A DNA stretch of 64,000 nucleotides from Streptomyces sp. 2114.4 (GTDB taxonomy: Bacteria; Actinomycetota; Actinomycetes; Streptomycetales; Streptomycetaceae): positions 6,572,001 to 6,636,000 of the forward strand of contig NZ_FYEY01000001.1 of assembly GCF_900187385.1 (NCBI RefSeq). The letters run 5' to 3'. The position numbers and the translations under genes were made by a program. Shown piece after piece: positions 1-8,342 of this stretch. Every line of letters starts with the position of its first letter. Within the stretch, counting starts at the first letter, position 1. The notes below the pieces were generated by a model. It was not told the origin of the DNA and did not search any database. It worked only from the letters and a program-made list of their open reading frames with translations.

Positions 1-3
1 CCC

Positions 4-19
4 GTGCCCCTTGGGGCAC
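4..19. terminator. Small hairpin at the window edge
   Basis: A 7-bp perfect stem (GTGCCCC/GGGGCAC) closes on a 2-base loop. It could be the terminator of a gene lying before the window, but no T-run follows and the upstream gene is not visible. Confidence 0.3.
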
Positions 20-173
20 CGGCGGACTGAGGTCAGTGCCGAAGTGGCGCTCCACTCCGGTCTGGCGCCCTCTCCGCGAGGTCTTGGTCCTGCCGGCTTT
101 GCCACCCCGGCTCCTGGAGTCGCGCCCTGACCGGGTACGGCGTAGACAGGAGAAACTGGAGCAAGGAGGCACC

Positions 174-350
174 ATGACGGTGAATGTCGTCGACAGTTCG
201 GGTGCCACCGCCTGGTCGGCGGGGTCAAGGGCCGCACCGGGCGAGAGCGGGGCTCGGCGGAGCTGCTCGACCGGGCGTGCTCCCGGTCCTTTCCGCGGCC
301 GCCGGCCCGGAACAGTGGCAGAGAGCCGGCAGGGGCCGGAGGGACGATGA
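174..350 (+). CDS. Possible small ORF translationally coupled to the YbdK-like ligase
   Basis: A 58-residue frame opens with ATG nine bases after a strong AAGGAGG ribosome site and ends in a TGA that overlaps the ATG of the next gene (ATGA). The translation (MTVNVVDSSG...) is rich in Gly, Arg and Ala and matches no family I recognise. The ribosome site and overlap argue that it is translated, perhaps as a leader. It could instead be the remains of a longer gene now out of frame. Function unknown. Confidence 0.35.
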   Translation: MTVNVVDSSGATAWSAGSRAAPGESGARRSCSTGRAPGPFRGRRPGTVAESRQGPEGR

Positions 351-1597
351 ACAGCGGGCCGTGCCCTGGAGCGGGGCCGACGGGCCGCGCCCCGGCCCCG
401 TTGCTGGGCGTGGAGGAAGAGTTCTTTCTCATCGATCCAGGCAGCCGGGCGGTGGCATCGCTGGGCAGCCGGGTGGTGGCGCGTGCCCGGAACGCGGTGG
501 GGGACCTCGTTTCGGGGGAATTCGACGAGTGTCAGGTCGAGGTGAAAACGCCTCCCCGCCGGGAGGGCGCTGACCTGTACGACGAGCTGGTCGCCGTACG
601 AGGGGCCGCCGCAGCAGCCGCGCAGGCCGAAGGGCTCGGTATCTGCGCTTCCGGTACACCCGTCATTGGGCGCGAGGGCCCGGCAATCGTGGGGGACCAT
701 CCGCGCTACCGGGCCGGCCTGGGCCAGTTCGGGACCTTGCTCGAGGGATTCGCCATCTGCGCCGCGCACGTCCACGTGCACATGCCCGACCGAGAAGTGG
801 CTGTGCTGGTCGGCAATCACCTGCGGCCGTGGCTGCCGCTGCTCGTGGCGATGAGTGCCAACTCGCCTTACCTCGACGGGCGTGACATGGGGTATGCCAG
901 CTGGCGCACCGCTATCAGAGGCCGCTTCCCAGCCCTGGGCCCCCCGCCGTACGTCGAGTCCTTGGACCACTACCAGAGGCTTGCCGCCGCCCTGCAGGAG
1001 TCCGAGGCGATGCTGGATGCCAACATCCCCTTCTGGGACGTGCGACCCAATCCCCGGTTCCCCACGCTGGAGATCCGGGTCATGGATGTCCCGGCGGAGG
1101 CGGCCGACACCGTCGGCCTGGCGGTGCTGATCCGGGCACTCGTGGTGACGGCCGGCGGGTCGGTAGAGCGCGGCCACACCGGCCCCGAGGCCTGTGGCGA
1201 ACTGGTGCGCGCCGCCTACTGGCGAACCGCGCGCGACGGGTGGTCCGGCAAGGGGCTCGATGCACTGACGGGCCGGATGTTGCCCTGCTCCGTGCAGGCC
1301 GCCCGGCTCGTCGAGCATGTCCGCCCCGCGCTGGAGCGGCACGGGGATTTCGACCGAGCCGTCGCCTTCCTGCGCCGCCTTGCCGAGCGGGGCTGTGGAG
1401 CTCAGCGTCAGCGGGCCTCGTGGCGCCGTCGTGCAGTCCTGGCGGACGTAGTGGACGATCTTGAGCGGCTGACGTTCGGCGAGGAGAGCCACCGGGAGGG
1501 CGCCCACCGGGACGCCTCACCGGCAGGCCGGCGTGAGCGTGGTGACCAGCACATCCCGGCGCGCGGGCCGGGACGCATCCAACGGGCGGATGGGTGA
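347..1597 (+). CDS. Carboxylate-amine ligase, YbdK/GCS2 family
   Basis: A 416-residue member of the glutamate-cysteine ligase type 2 (YbdK) family: ATP-dependent ligases that join a carboxylate to an amine. Seen in the sequence: the family N-terminal GVEEEFFLID block near residues 21-30, the HVHVHMPD segment around 145-150, SANSPYLDGRD near 170 and an RVMDVP segment near 245. The acceptor cannot be read from sequence; the family has weak glutamate-cysteine ligase activity in Escherichia coli. The last roughly 30 residues are Arg/Gly-rich, match no family block and run 81 bases into the convergent dioxygenase gene, so the original stop has probably been lost. The start overlaps the stop of the small upstream ORF (ATGA). 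Confidence 0.85.
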   Translation: MNSGPCPGAGPTGRAPAPLLGVEEEFFLIDPGSRAVASLGSRVVARARNAVGDLVSGEFDECQVEVKTPPRREGADLYDELVAVRGAAAAAAQAEGLGICASGTPVIGREGPAIVGDHPRYRAGLGQFGTLLEGFAICAAHVHVHMPDREVAVLVGNHLRPWLPLLVAMSANSPYLDGRDMGYASWRTAIRGRFPALGPPPYVESLDHYQRLAAALQESEAMLDANIPFWDVRPNPRFPTLEIRVMDVPAEAADTVGLAVLIRALVVTAGGSVERGHTGPEACGELVRAAYWRTARDGWSGKGLDALTGRMLPCSVQAARLVEHVRPALERHGDFDRAVAFLRRLAERGCGAQRQRASWRRRAVLADVVDDLERLTFGEESHREGAHRDASPAGRRERGDQHIPARGPGRIQRADG

Positions 1598-2293
1598 CAC
1601 GCCGTGCAAGGTGTGGCGATCGTCCGACAGCAGCAGGCTCGCGGGCTCATCCAGAGTGGCCGAAACCAGTTCGGGCCCTTCCGGAGTGAAGACGGAGCTC
1701 CGGCCCCCGGTCGCATTGTTGCGGCCGACGAGCAGTGAAGAGACCAGGGTCACTCCGTCGCGGTGCCGGCCCTCCGGAGTCGGCTGCCCTTCACCGCCGG
1801 CCCTGGCGACGACCCGGAACGGATGCACCTTCGCGATCCAGCATGCGGCGGAGTCCAGGGCGCCCGCGACGTCCCCGAGGAGCGTCACGACCGAGCGCAG
1901 GAGCGGGTCCGCCGCAAAGGCGTCGGTCAGCGGGTCGAAGTGACGGTCGACGTCCACGTAGAGGGGGTTGCTGCGGTCCGGCTGCACGAACGGGGTGTGA
2001 GGCAATTGGGTCAGCTCACCGGTGGCGGGGGTGACCGAGAACTGTCCGTAGCGGCGCAGCCGGCAGGTGCCGCGTGCGGAGGCGTACCGGTCCTGGGAAA
2101 GGTCTTCCCAGTGCGTGGCGAAACGCGTCCACTCCTCCTCCCCGGTGCCGAAGTGTGCCTTCACGGTGGCTGCGGGGAGGAGGTGGACGCCGGTCGAGGC
2201 CAAGGACTCGCGCGCCGCCGCCACGGCGGGCGGACACTCCTGAAAGACCGTGCTCTGCGCCGGATCCTGGAACCTTTCAGCACTCTCGTCCAT
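1517..2293 (-). CDS. 2-oxoglutarate/Fe(II) dioxygenase family protein
   Basis: A 258-residue protein like the 2OG-Fe_Oxy_2 group, which contains amino-acid hydroxylases. Iron ligands are visible as His-Arg-Asp (GRHRDG, about residues 177-179) and a distal His in RHTLHGVSP near 227-230. An Arg about 15 residues later would hold 2-oxoglutarate. The HxD is intact, so hydroxylation is more likely than halogenation. Start: ATG at 2293 after AGGAG; a GTG one codon earlier is possible. It is the last gene of a four-gene minus-strand run, 48 bases after the diiron-protein gene, and its 3' end overlaps the convergent ligase. Substrate unknown; a free amino acid is plausible from the family. Confidence 0.8.
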   Translation of the reverse strand: MDESAERFQDPAQSTVFQECPPAVAAARESLASTGVHLLPAATVKAHFGTGEEEWTRFATHWEDLSQDRYASARGTCRLRRYGQFSVTPATGELTQLPHTPFVQPDRSNPLYVDVDRHFDPLTDAFAADPLLRSVVTLLGDVAGALDSAACWIAKVHPFRVVARAGGEGQPTPEGRHRDGVTLVSSLLVGRNNATGGRSSVFTPEGPELVSATLDEPASLLLSDDRHTLHGVSPIRPLDASRPARRDVLVTTLTPACR

Positions 2294-2341
2294 CACACAC
2301 TCCTGTCGTCCCCTGCGGTCGTATGGATGAGGACGCGGCTT

Positions 2342-3391
2342 TCAGGTCTCGCTCCTTGCGGGGCTGCGGGCGCGGACGCGCGGCAACGGTGCCGGCAGTG
2401 CGGTGCGGTTCGCCCGCCAGGCGGCAAGCAGATATGCGGCAAGTCGGGCCTCGAGAAGCGTGGTGGCACTGATTCCGAAGGCGACATCGGGTTCCAGATC
2501 CGGCTCGTCCTTGAGCAGACCATCGACCACTTCTGTGCGGACGACCTGTTCGTGGACGGCATCGGCTTCGACGTGCTCGTCGTAGAACCTCTCCGCAGCG
2601 GGGCCGGCACCTGTACGACGCATGGCTTCCGCGAGACGTCGTGATCCTGGCGACGAGGTCACCTCGACCGTGGCGAAGTGGCCGATCAGGGCCCCGCGCA
2701 GAGATCGGTGCAGTCCCAGCAGGGACATGAGATTGACGAGGGCGAGAGTTTCGGCGGGCGCCAGGTCGAGGTAGTGGCCATACGCGGTCTCCAGGGCGAG
2801 GTCTGCCATGAGGTCGGCGAAGAGCTGCGCGTGGATGTCTTCGGCGTGTCCCGCGCCGAACTCGTCGAATTCGATGGCGGCCATCCCCGCCTTGGCGCGT
2901 CCCCGCAGCCGGGGAAGGACCCAGGCGTGCGGGTCCGCTTCCTTGAGGTGGTACAGCGAGCGGAGGGCCGCGTATTCCCTCAGCTGCCACAGCCGGCCCT
3001 CGCGCTTCAAGTAGTGGCTGACGCTGCTGCTGCCGTCGTCGGCGGGCTCGGTCAGCAGGCTCGCCATCGCCTCCTGCGCGCCGAGCGCCGGGACGTCGGC
3101 TCGGAGGGCCCGGAGGAACCGCTCCTCCAGGTGACGTCGCGCCGACAGTGGTGCCGGAGCCCATTCGCGGTCGTCGTCCACGCCGTCGAACCCCTGATAG
3201 TGCAGTTCATACAGCACGTACAGGGCGAGCTGGAGATCTGCCGCGTACGGGTCCTCGCGCTGGACCTCCTCGCGCGTGGGCAAGGGCCCCTCCCCGGTGC
3301 GGAGCCACGAGATCACCGTGTCGGACAGGTAGCCGCGCGCTCGCGGAAGCTGTGGCTTGCCGGGCCGGGCGGCTCCGAGGCCGGCCTTCAC
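2342..3391 (-). CDS. Haem-oxygenase-like diiron protein (iron-containing redox enzyme family)
   Basis: A 349-residue, mostly helical protein of the haem-oxygenase-like diiron oxidase superfamily, which includes UndA, BesC and SznF domains. Candidate metal ligands are E139, H148/H155, E174/E177, H182 and the cluster HVEADAVHE at 273-281, the usual last ligand helix. The GTG start at 3391 was chosen because it overlaps the CDGSH gene's stop as GTGA and follows AAAGGAG. A longer in-frame extension would run deep into the CDGSH gene. Such proteins use O2 at a diiron centre for C-C cleavage, desaturation or N-oxygenation. Neighbours suggest an electron donor (CDGSH) and a second oxygenase. Confidence 0.8.
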   Translation of the reverse strand: MKAGLGAARPGKPQLPRARGYLSDTVISWLRTGEGPLPTREEVQREDPYAADLQLALYVLYELHYQGFDGVDDDREWAPAPLSARRHLEERFLRALRADVPALGAQEAMASLLTEPADDGSSSVSHYLKREGRLWQLREYAALRSLYHLKEADPHAWVLPRLRGRAKAGMAAIEFDEFGAGHAEDIHAQLFADLMADLALETAYGHYLDLAPAETLALVNLMSLLGLHRSLRGALIGHFATVEVTSSPGSRRLAEAMRRTGAGPAAERFYDEHVEADAVHEQVVRTEVVDGLLKDEPDLEPDVAFGISATTLLEARLAAYLLAAWRANRTALPAPLPRVRARSPARSET

Positions 3392-3654
3392 CGCTGATCT
3401 CCTTTGGAGCCCCGGTCGGCTGCCGGGCAGCGGGTGCCGGCGGCGCGGTCGGACGAGAGTTTCGAATGATTGCGGTGGCTGGTGTCGCACCAGGGGTAGC
3501 TCCGGCTGCGCCGGCACATGCAGATCGCGACGGTGAAGCGTCGGGAGACGGATACCGAACCGTCGTCACCGACCACTTCCACCGGCCCCTCCACCAGGAG
3601 CGGGCCGTTTCGGACGAGGGTGACGCGGCGTGGACGCTCAGGAGTTCTCGGCAC
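3388..3654 (-). CDS. CDGSH iron-sulfur domain protein
   Basis: An 88-residue protein with one CDGSH motif: C45, C47, C56, D57 and H60 in CMCRRSRSYPWCDTSH, the 3-Cys/1-His set that binds a [2Fe-2S] cluster. The sequence before it fits the small beta fold of the family. The roughly 25 residues after the motif are not conserved-looking. The GTG start at 3654 overlaps the end of the methyltransferase gene by 17 bases, and the stop overlaps the next gene's start (GTGA), so the three genes are almost certainly co-translated. A likely role is electron or cluster transfer to the diiron protein encoded next; this is inferred from position. Confidence 0.88.
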   Translation of the reverse strand: MPRTPERPRRVTLVRNGPLLVEGPVEVVGDDGSVSVSRRFTVAICMCRRSRSYPWCDTSHRNHSKLSSDRAAGTRCPAADRGSKGDQR

Positions 3655-4318
3655 GGATGATCACCAATTCCTCTGAGTCCTGGACCTCGTCCAGGAGGCC
3701 CTCGCACCGCAGCCAGGCCAACCGGGAGCGCAGGACCGGGCCGAACGGTATGACCGCGCGGTCGCTGACCGTCCCCCGCAGCCCCGCGGAGGCCAGCCGC
3801 TCCAAGGTGTCCTCGGTGCCGCACAGTCCGGAATGGACCATGAGCAGGACACCACCAGGGCGGAGCGCCCGCGGTGCGGCGTCGCAGATGCGGTCGACCA
3901 GCAGCCGACCGTCGCGTCCCGCGTCCCAGGCACGGGCCGGCCCCCGGGGAGTCCGGTTGCCGGGTGCGGGGACGTAAGGCGGGTTGCTGACGAGCACGTC
4001 GAAGGAACGGCCGCCGACGGCTGCGGTCAGATCGCCGTGACGTACGGTGACGCGCTGCCGGGAGAGCCAGGCATTGACCCTTGTGGCCAGGACTGCCTGC
4101 CAGGAGATATCGACGGCAGTGACCAGAGCACCACGTCGCGCTGCTCCCACCGCGAGGACCCCACTGCCCGAACCGAGGTCCAGGAGCTCGGTGCCCGACC
4201 CCACGTTTTCGCGGTACAGGGCGCGCAACAGAAGTCGCGTGTCGTGCTGTGGCAGATAGACACCGGCAAGCGTCACCAGCGGATGGCGTCGGGGGAGCGT
4301 GGCCGGCCACGTGCTCAT
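3638..4318 (-). CDS. HemK2/MTQ2-type SAM methyltransferase
   Basis: A 226-residue class I methyltransferase. It shows the SAM-binding motif I LLDLGSGSGVLAVG (about 45-58) and the N112-P-P-Y115 catalytic motif typical of enzymes that methylate glutamine or other planar nitrogens (HemK/PrmC, MTQ2). The ATG at 4318 follows GGAGG at good spacing; a TTG codon just before it is less likely. It is the first gene of the minus-strand operon and overlaps the CDGSH gene. The substrate is unknown. Its small size, without the HemK N-terminal domain, favours a target other than release factors. Confidence 0.83.
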   Translation of the reverse strand: MSTWPATLPRRHPLVTLAGVYLPQHDTRLLLRALYRENVGSGTELLDLGSGSGVLAVGAARRGALVTAVDISWQAVLATRVNAWLSRQRVTVRHGDLTAAVGGRSFDVLVSNPPYVPAPGNRTPRGPARAWDAGRDGRLLVDRICDAAPRALRPGGVLLMVHSGLCGTEDTLERLASAGLRGTVSDRAVIPFGPVLRSRLAWLRCEGLLDEVQDSEELVIIRAENS

Positions 4319-4628
4319 CAAGCACCTCCGTTCCGAGAGCCGAGAACGAGGGTCTGGGCGGGTCCGTGCTCGTCTTCTTCAGACTGCTGGCTATCCGACC
4401 CACTGGCCACCCGGCGGCGGTGTCGTGGTCATGCCCTGGGCCGTGCCTTGCGTCCCTTCCGGCCTTGAACCGGGCCGTGCCGAGGTGCAGTGCCCGAGCC
4501 TGAGGCCCAGCAGGACTTCTGGTTCGCCCCTGACCGCAGCCGCGGGAGCTGCCCGGTTCCGGTGTGCTCCAGGATGTCGCCCAGGCCCGTGGCGCTGAGC
4601 ACCACCGGCAGCACGAGGCGTCCGCCGC
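4319..4628. other. Intergenic, no gene seen
   Basis: About 310 bases between the methyltransferase start and the hydrolase stop. Open frames here have no ribosome site or recognisable protein. It probably holds the promoter of the iron-protein operon and the 3' end of the hydrolase transcript. Confidence 0.5.
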
Positions 4629-5474
4629 TCACGGCAGCAGAGCCGCGGCGAGCTCACGGGGCCGGGCGGCGAACGGGCTGTGGCTGCCGGGGAGGGTGCG
4701 CACGGTGAACGGGTTGCCGGGCATGGCCCGGTCGGCTTCCGCGATCATCAGATCCTGCACGGCCGCCGGCAGCGCCCGGTCGTCCGCGCAGCGCAGGAAG
4801 GTCCGCGGGACGCGCCCCCACCGGCCCGGGGTCACGATGACCGGGGTGGTGGGGATCGCCAGCGGCAGATCGGGGCTCAGTGCCGAGCGCCAGCGGTCGA
4901 AGCGGTCCAGGGGGGTGTCGTGGTAGTGGGTCTGCCGCAGTTCCTCGACGTAGGCGGGATCCTGCGAGAGCGGGTTGATCCGCACGGCGCCCAGTTCTCC
5001 GGGGTCGCCCAGGTTGAGGCTCTGGCCTCGTGCCGTGGCGTTCTCGGGCGAGCCGAGATAGTCGAAGAACCGGGGCCGTCCGGCGGGCACGAAGGCCGAG
5101 AGGTAGACGATCTCGTCGACGAGTTCGGGTGCGCGCTCGGCGGCCAGCGACGCGGGGCCGCCGCCCGCGCTGTGCGCGACGAGCACGACACGACGGTGGT
5201 GGCGGGCCTGGCGCAGCGTGTCCAGCACGGCCGCGGCGCAATCGTCCATCGTCACGGTGGCGAGCGCGGACCTCTCGGTCAACAGGCCCGGCTGGCCCGG
5301 CTGGAGGTATCCGCCGGGCAGTGGCGCGTCGAAGCCGTGCCCCGGCAAGTCGATGGCCATGCTCGCGGCACCGAGTCGTGCGAGTGCTCGCTGCGTCGCC
5401 GCCCACTGCCCGGAGCCGTGCCAGGCCCCGTGCACGAAGACGAAGACGGTGTCTGTGGAGGAAAAATCGGTCAT
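4629..5474 (-). CDS. Alpha/beta hydrolase
   Basis: A 281-residue alpha/beta-hydrolase of the small cytosolic esterase group. Seen: oxyanion segment FVHGAWHG (about 13-20), nucleophile elbow AHSAGG (Ser102) and a C-terminal GSHSPF carrying the catalytic His (about 265). There is no signal peptide. The ATG at 5474 begins the conserved part; a longer in-frame extension would cross the divergent promoter. It is transcribed away from the LysR gene, 92 bases apart, the classical arrangement for a LysR target. Substrate not readable; the family includes methyl-ester and lactone hydrolases. Confidence 0.82.
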   Translation of the reverse strand: MTDFSSTDTVFVFVHGAWHGSGQWAATQRALARLGAASMAIDLPGHGFDAPLPGGYLQPGQPGLLTERSALATVTMDDCAAAVLDTLRQARHHRRVVLVAHSAGGGPASLAAERAPELVDEIVYLSAFVPAGRPRFFDYLGSPENATARGQSLNLGDPGELGAVRINPLSQDPAYVEELRQTHYHDTPLDRFDRWRSALSPDLPLAIPTTPVIVTPGRWGRVPRTFLRCADDRALPAAVQDLMIAEADRAMPGNPFTVRTLPGSHSPFAARPRELAAALLP

Positions 5475-5536
5475 GACCGCATTCCATGCGACCCTGTCCC
5501 GATCATCCAGCGAAAGATCTGGCAAGCTGGCCGACA

Positions 5537-5551
5537 ATACATGTGAGATAT
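5537..5551. promoter_or_regulatory. Candidate LysR box between the hydrolase and lysR genes
   Basis: ATACATGTGAGATAT contains T-N11-A (T5538, A5550) inside a short inverted repeat ATA-N9-TAT. It lies 16 bases before the lysR ATG in the divergent intergenic region. Position and pattern fit autoregulation; the motif is short and could be chance. Confidence 0.4.
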
Positions 5552-5566
5552 GACCGAGAGGCCGAT

Positions 5567-6535
5567 ATGGAGGCGCGGCACCTGCGATACGCACTGACCC
5601 TCGCCGAGCACGCACACTTCGGCCGGGCGGCCGGTGCGCTGGGCATCGCGCAGCCTCCGCTGTCCAAGCAGATCGCCGACCTCGAACGGGAAGTGGGCGC
5701 CCGCTTGTTCGACCGCACCCGCCAGGGGGTGTTCCCGACGGCTGCGGGCGCGGCCTTCCTCGCCCGGGCCCGCAGGGCGCTCGACGAGATCACGGCGGCC
5801 TCGGTCGACGCGGCCAGGGCAGCACGCGGCGAGACGGGCCGGCTGCGCCTGGGGTTCATCGCCTCGGCGCTGCTCGAACCCCTGCCGGACGTCCTGGGCC
5901 GGTTCGGTCGTGAACGGCCCGAGGTGCGGCTGGAACTGCACGAGATGGCGACCAACCGCAGCACGGCCGCGCTCGTCGCCGGCGAACTGGACGTGGCGAT
6001 CGGCCTCGGCCGCCCACGGGGCGTCGGGGCCGAGCAGTTGGTATCGGTCCCGATCGGACATGACCACCTGGTCGCGGTCGTGAGCAGCACGCACCCGTAC
6101 GCGGGGCAGTCGTCGGTGGACGTGGACCAGCTGCGGCGACAGGCGCTGATCGTGGCGCCGGGCGAGGACGAGCCCGCCGTCGTCACCGGGCTGCGGACCC
6201 TGCTGGGCAAGGACTCCCCGGCGCTCTCCGGCGCGACCGTCGCGAGGGACATCCACACCATCATCGGCCTCGCCGCCTGCGGGGTGGGCGTCGGTTTGGG
6301 ACCCTCCCGGATGCTGACGGCCCCACGACGGGGCACGTGGTTCTGCGAGGTGACCCCGCACACACCTCTGCCCGATCTGGTCCTGTCCTTCCAAGCCCGG
6401 GACCGCTCCCCGGCACTCAACGCCTTCCTCAACGTCATCCGCACGAACTGCCCCGACGTCGGTGCCGCGCTCGACCACCGGCTCGGCCCACCCGGACCAC
6501 AAGAAGAAGGCCACCGCGACTCGGCCCCTACCTGA
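5567..6535 (+). CDS. LysR family transcriptional regulator
   Basis: A 322-residue LysR protein: N-terminal winged helix (residues 1-60, with HFGRAAGALGIAQPPLSKQI as the recognition helix-turn-helix) and a periplasmic-binding-like effector domain from about 90 to 295. The ATG at 5567 is the only start that places the HTH at the N-terminus. The C-terminal 25 residues are Pro/Gly-rich and may be an extension caused by the transposase remnant that begins right after the gene. It probably controls the divergent hydrolase. Effector unknown. Confidence 0.88.
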   Translation: MEARHLRYALTLAEHAHFGRAAGALGIAQPPLSKQIADLEREVGARLFDRTRQGVFPTAAGAAFLARARRALDEITAASVDAARAARGETGRLRLGFIASALLEPLPDVLGRFGRERPEVRLELHEMATNRSTAALVAGELDVAIGLGRPRGVGAEQLVSVPIGHDHLVAVVSSTHPYAGQSSVDVDQLRRQALIVAPGEDEPAVVTGLRTLLGKDSPALSGATVARDIHTIIGLAACGVGVGLGPSRMLTAPRRGTWFCEVTPHTPLPDLVLSFQARDRSPALNAFLNVIRTNCPDVGAALDHRLGPPGPQEEGHRDSAPT

Positions 6536-6539
6536 CTTC

Positions 6540-6642
6540 GCCTCGCCGGACGGGTGGGAAGAGATCACCCCGTTCCGGTGCTTCGGCACCGAGCTCCGCC
6601 GCACCGTCGGCACGACCACCGCGATCGAGTCCGTCAACGCAT
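6540..6642 (+). pseudogene. IS256-family (mutator) transposase fragment
   Basis: About 33 codons read WEEITPFRCFGTELRR followed by TTTAIESVNA. This is the C-terminal signature of IS256-type transposases (ITPF...ELRR...TTNAIES.N). The fragment starts directly after the LysR stop and continues without a recognisable partner, so only a scrap of the element survives. Confidence 0.7.
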
Positions 6643-7066
6643 CACCCCATCATGGCGAAGGGCCTCATGGAGCTGGCCTGGCCCCCACACACGGCCGACA
6701 GTGCACCACTGGCTCCGCGACACCGTCCGCCGGACTCACCCCTGCGTACGTGAACCACACGAAGGGGACCAGAGCCGTGCCCGATGCCTCGCAACTGTCC
6801 TTCCCCGGCCCTCCGTTGCATGCCGAGACGGGCCGGCAGCGTTTTCCACACCGGGCGGCCCTCATCGACGTCGTAGACCGCATTGGCCGCCCGCATGAAG
6901 GCGGCGATCGCGACTATGTGAGCCGCTCGCCCGAGCGGACTCCGCCGGGCCCCGCGGCAGCAGCATGGCGCCATCCGGCGCGTGAGCCGGAACGGTCTGC
7001 GGTTCGCCTGCCGTCGGAGGCAACGAGCACCCAGGCTCTTGAACAAGGACACCCAGGGTCCCGTCT
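6643..7066. other. Intergenic, no gene seen
   Basis: About 420 bases between the IS256 scrap and the DUF488 remnant. The open frames are low-complexity Pro/Arg translations without ribosome sites. It may contain degraded IS sequence that I cannot recognise. Confidence 0.4.
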
Positions 7067-7442
7067 TCACGGGTCTTTGGGCAGTACTGCTGCGGTGTCG
7101 TCGTAGACGAGAAGGCCATCGGGACGCTGACGCAGCCCGGGTGTCGGTGCATGAGCTACGAGTCGCTTGTCATGCATCAGGTGCAGCACGGTGACACCTC
7201 GGGCCACGACGGCGAAGTCTGCGATGAGGCGCCGGTGGCAGCGCCACCAAACGGCTTCGCTGCACATCACTGCCGTACGGGCCGCGAGGGCGTCTTGGAG
7301 CAGCTTGTCCATCGCGGTGACGAAGGCGGGGTCGCGTGTGTAGGCGGCGTAACCCCGGAACGACGCGTTGCGCCAGATGACGTCCGGTGAATCAGGCGCG
7401 GCTTTGCGGAAGCCCCCCAGGGCCTGTTCCCAGCGGTAGGAG
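7067..7442 (-). pseudogene. 5'-truncated DUF488 family gene
   Basis: The frame gives the C-terminal two thirds of a DUF488 protein: YRWEQALGGFRKAAPDSP, then WRNASFRGYAAY, then the CSEAVWWRCHRRLIADF block (conserved Cys and Arg-rich helix) and a normal family end. The expected N-terminus, with its GHS and D-R motifs, is missing: upstream of about 7442 the frame turns into unrelated residues. The gene has lost its start and roughly 50-60 codons and is probably dead. The S1-domain gene starts 50 bases beyond the break on the other strand. Confidence 0.75.
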
Positions 7443-7493
7443 ACAATAACGACGCTTCTCCGGGCAACGACCGGCCCGTGCCATGATCTGCGA

Positions 7494-8030
7494 ATGCGTG
7501 AGTACTCCTGGCCCGGGGAGAACGGCAGGCGCCTGCCCGACGTGGCTTCGGCCTGGTCCGAGACCGTGCGCGTTCTGCCTGTCGGTACTCGCATCGCAGG
7601 CGAGGTCATCGGCCGGCAGCCATTCGGTGTCTTCCTCGCCATCGACGACCGCCCCAACGCCGTGGGCCTGGCCAGGATCGACAGAATGCCCAGGTGCATG
7701 GAGTTGCCAACCGTGGGGCAGCGCGTCACCGGCGAGGTCGTTTGGCACGCCGACCACAATCACCAGGTGGGAATCGTGCTCGGCGAGTGGACCGAGCACG
7801 AAGACCTCCTGCCCCGCTTTCGCGTCGGTCAGGTCGTCGGCGGACGCGTCACGAAGATCGCGTCCATCGGCATCTTCGTGCGCCTCGCCGACTGCGTCGG
7901 GGGACTCGTTCCGCTCACCGGGTTGGCAGCGCCCGCGGAGTCCTTCCGCCAGGGTCAGGAGATGTCCGTGCAGATCGCCATGGTTGACCATGAGCGGAAC
8001 CAGATCCTTTTGACCGAACCCTTCCCGTAG
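7494..8030 (+). CDS. S1 RNA-binding domain protein
   Basis: A 178-residue protein with two S1-like OB folds, about residues 28-95 (GTRIAGEVIGRQPFGVFLAI) and 105-175 (GQVVGGRVTKIASIGIFVRL). These carry the G-x-V and FGxFV patterns of S1 repeats. It probably binds RNA. The ATG at 7494 begins the only full-length frame; no strong ribosome site is seen. It stands alone between remnants. Confidence 0.75.
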   Translation: MREYSWPGENGRRLPDVASAWSETVRVLPVGTRIAGEVIGRQPFGVFLAIDDRPNAVGLARIDRMPRCMELPTVGQRVTGEVVWHADHNHQVGIVLGEWTEHEDLLPRFRVGQVVGGRVTKIASIGIFVRLADCVGGLVPLTGLAAPAESFRQGQEMSVQIAMVDHERNQILLTEPFP

Positions 8031-8282
8031 CTCCTGAACACTGCACTGGGCGGTCCCGCTCAGCCTTTCGCGTGCCCGACACGATCCGAACGGCCAGTGC
8101 GTTCGCGACGCCCTGCGGTCCGGTGTCCAGTACGGGTTTGATCCACTCCAGACTCGGACGGGGGCTGAACAGCGAGCTCGGCTCCGCCGGCCAGGGCGAG
8201 CGCGACTGGAGTGCCATCGCCCTCCAGCGGGGCGTCCGGTGAAGCACGTTGACGCAAAACCTTTGCTTTGCCTCTTGTTTGC
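8031..8282. other. Intergenic region, no gene; T-rich repeat start
   Basis: No supported gene. From 8255 the base composition changes sharply to a T-rich tract in which TTTG recurs at 8262, 8267, 8278, 8288 and 8295, followed by a promoter-like pair and a hairpin. Confidence 0.5.
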
Positions 8283-8312
8283 TTGGCTTTGACCTTTGAC
8301 GGCCAGTAGTGT
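8283..8312 (+). promoter_or_regulatory. Candidate promoter of the secreted-protein gene
   Basis: TTGGCT (8283-8288) and TAGTGT (8307-8312) are separated by 18 bases, close to the vegetative Streptomyces -35/-10 pattern. They lie inside the T-rich tract. Transcription would begin near 8318-8320, about 145 bases before the start codon at 8464. Confidence 0.4.
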
Positions 8313-8315
8313 CCA

Positions 8316-8342
8316 GCCCTGATCGGTGACCCCGATCAGGGC
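8316..8342 (+). promoter_or_regulatory. 11-bp hairpin at the predicted mRNA 5' end
   Basis: GCCCTGATCGG and CCGATCAGGGC form a perfect 11-bp stem with a 5-base loop. It lies just after the candidate promoter, so it could be a 5'-UTR stabilising or regulatory hairpin. It could also be a terminator for the S1-domain gene, though there is no T-run. Confidence 0.5.

Noticed and set aside
1763..2644. A 293-codon plus-strand frame over the dioxygenase gene
   Set aside because: Antisense to a gene with clear iron-ligand motifs; no ribosome site.
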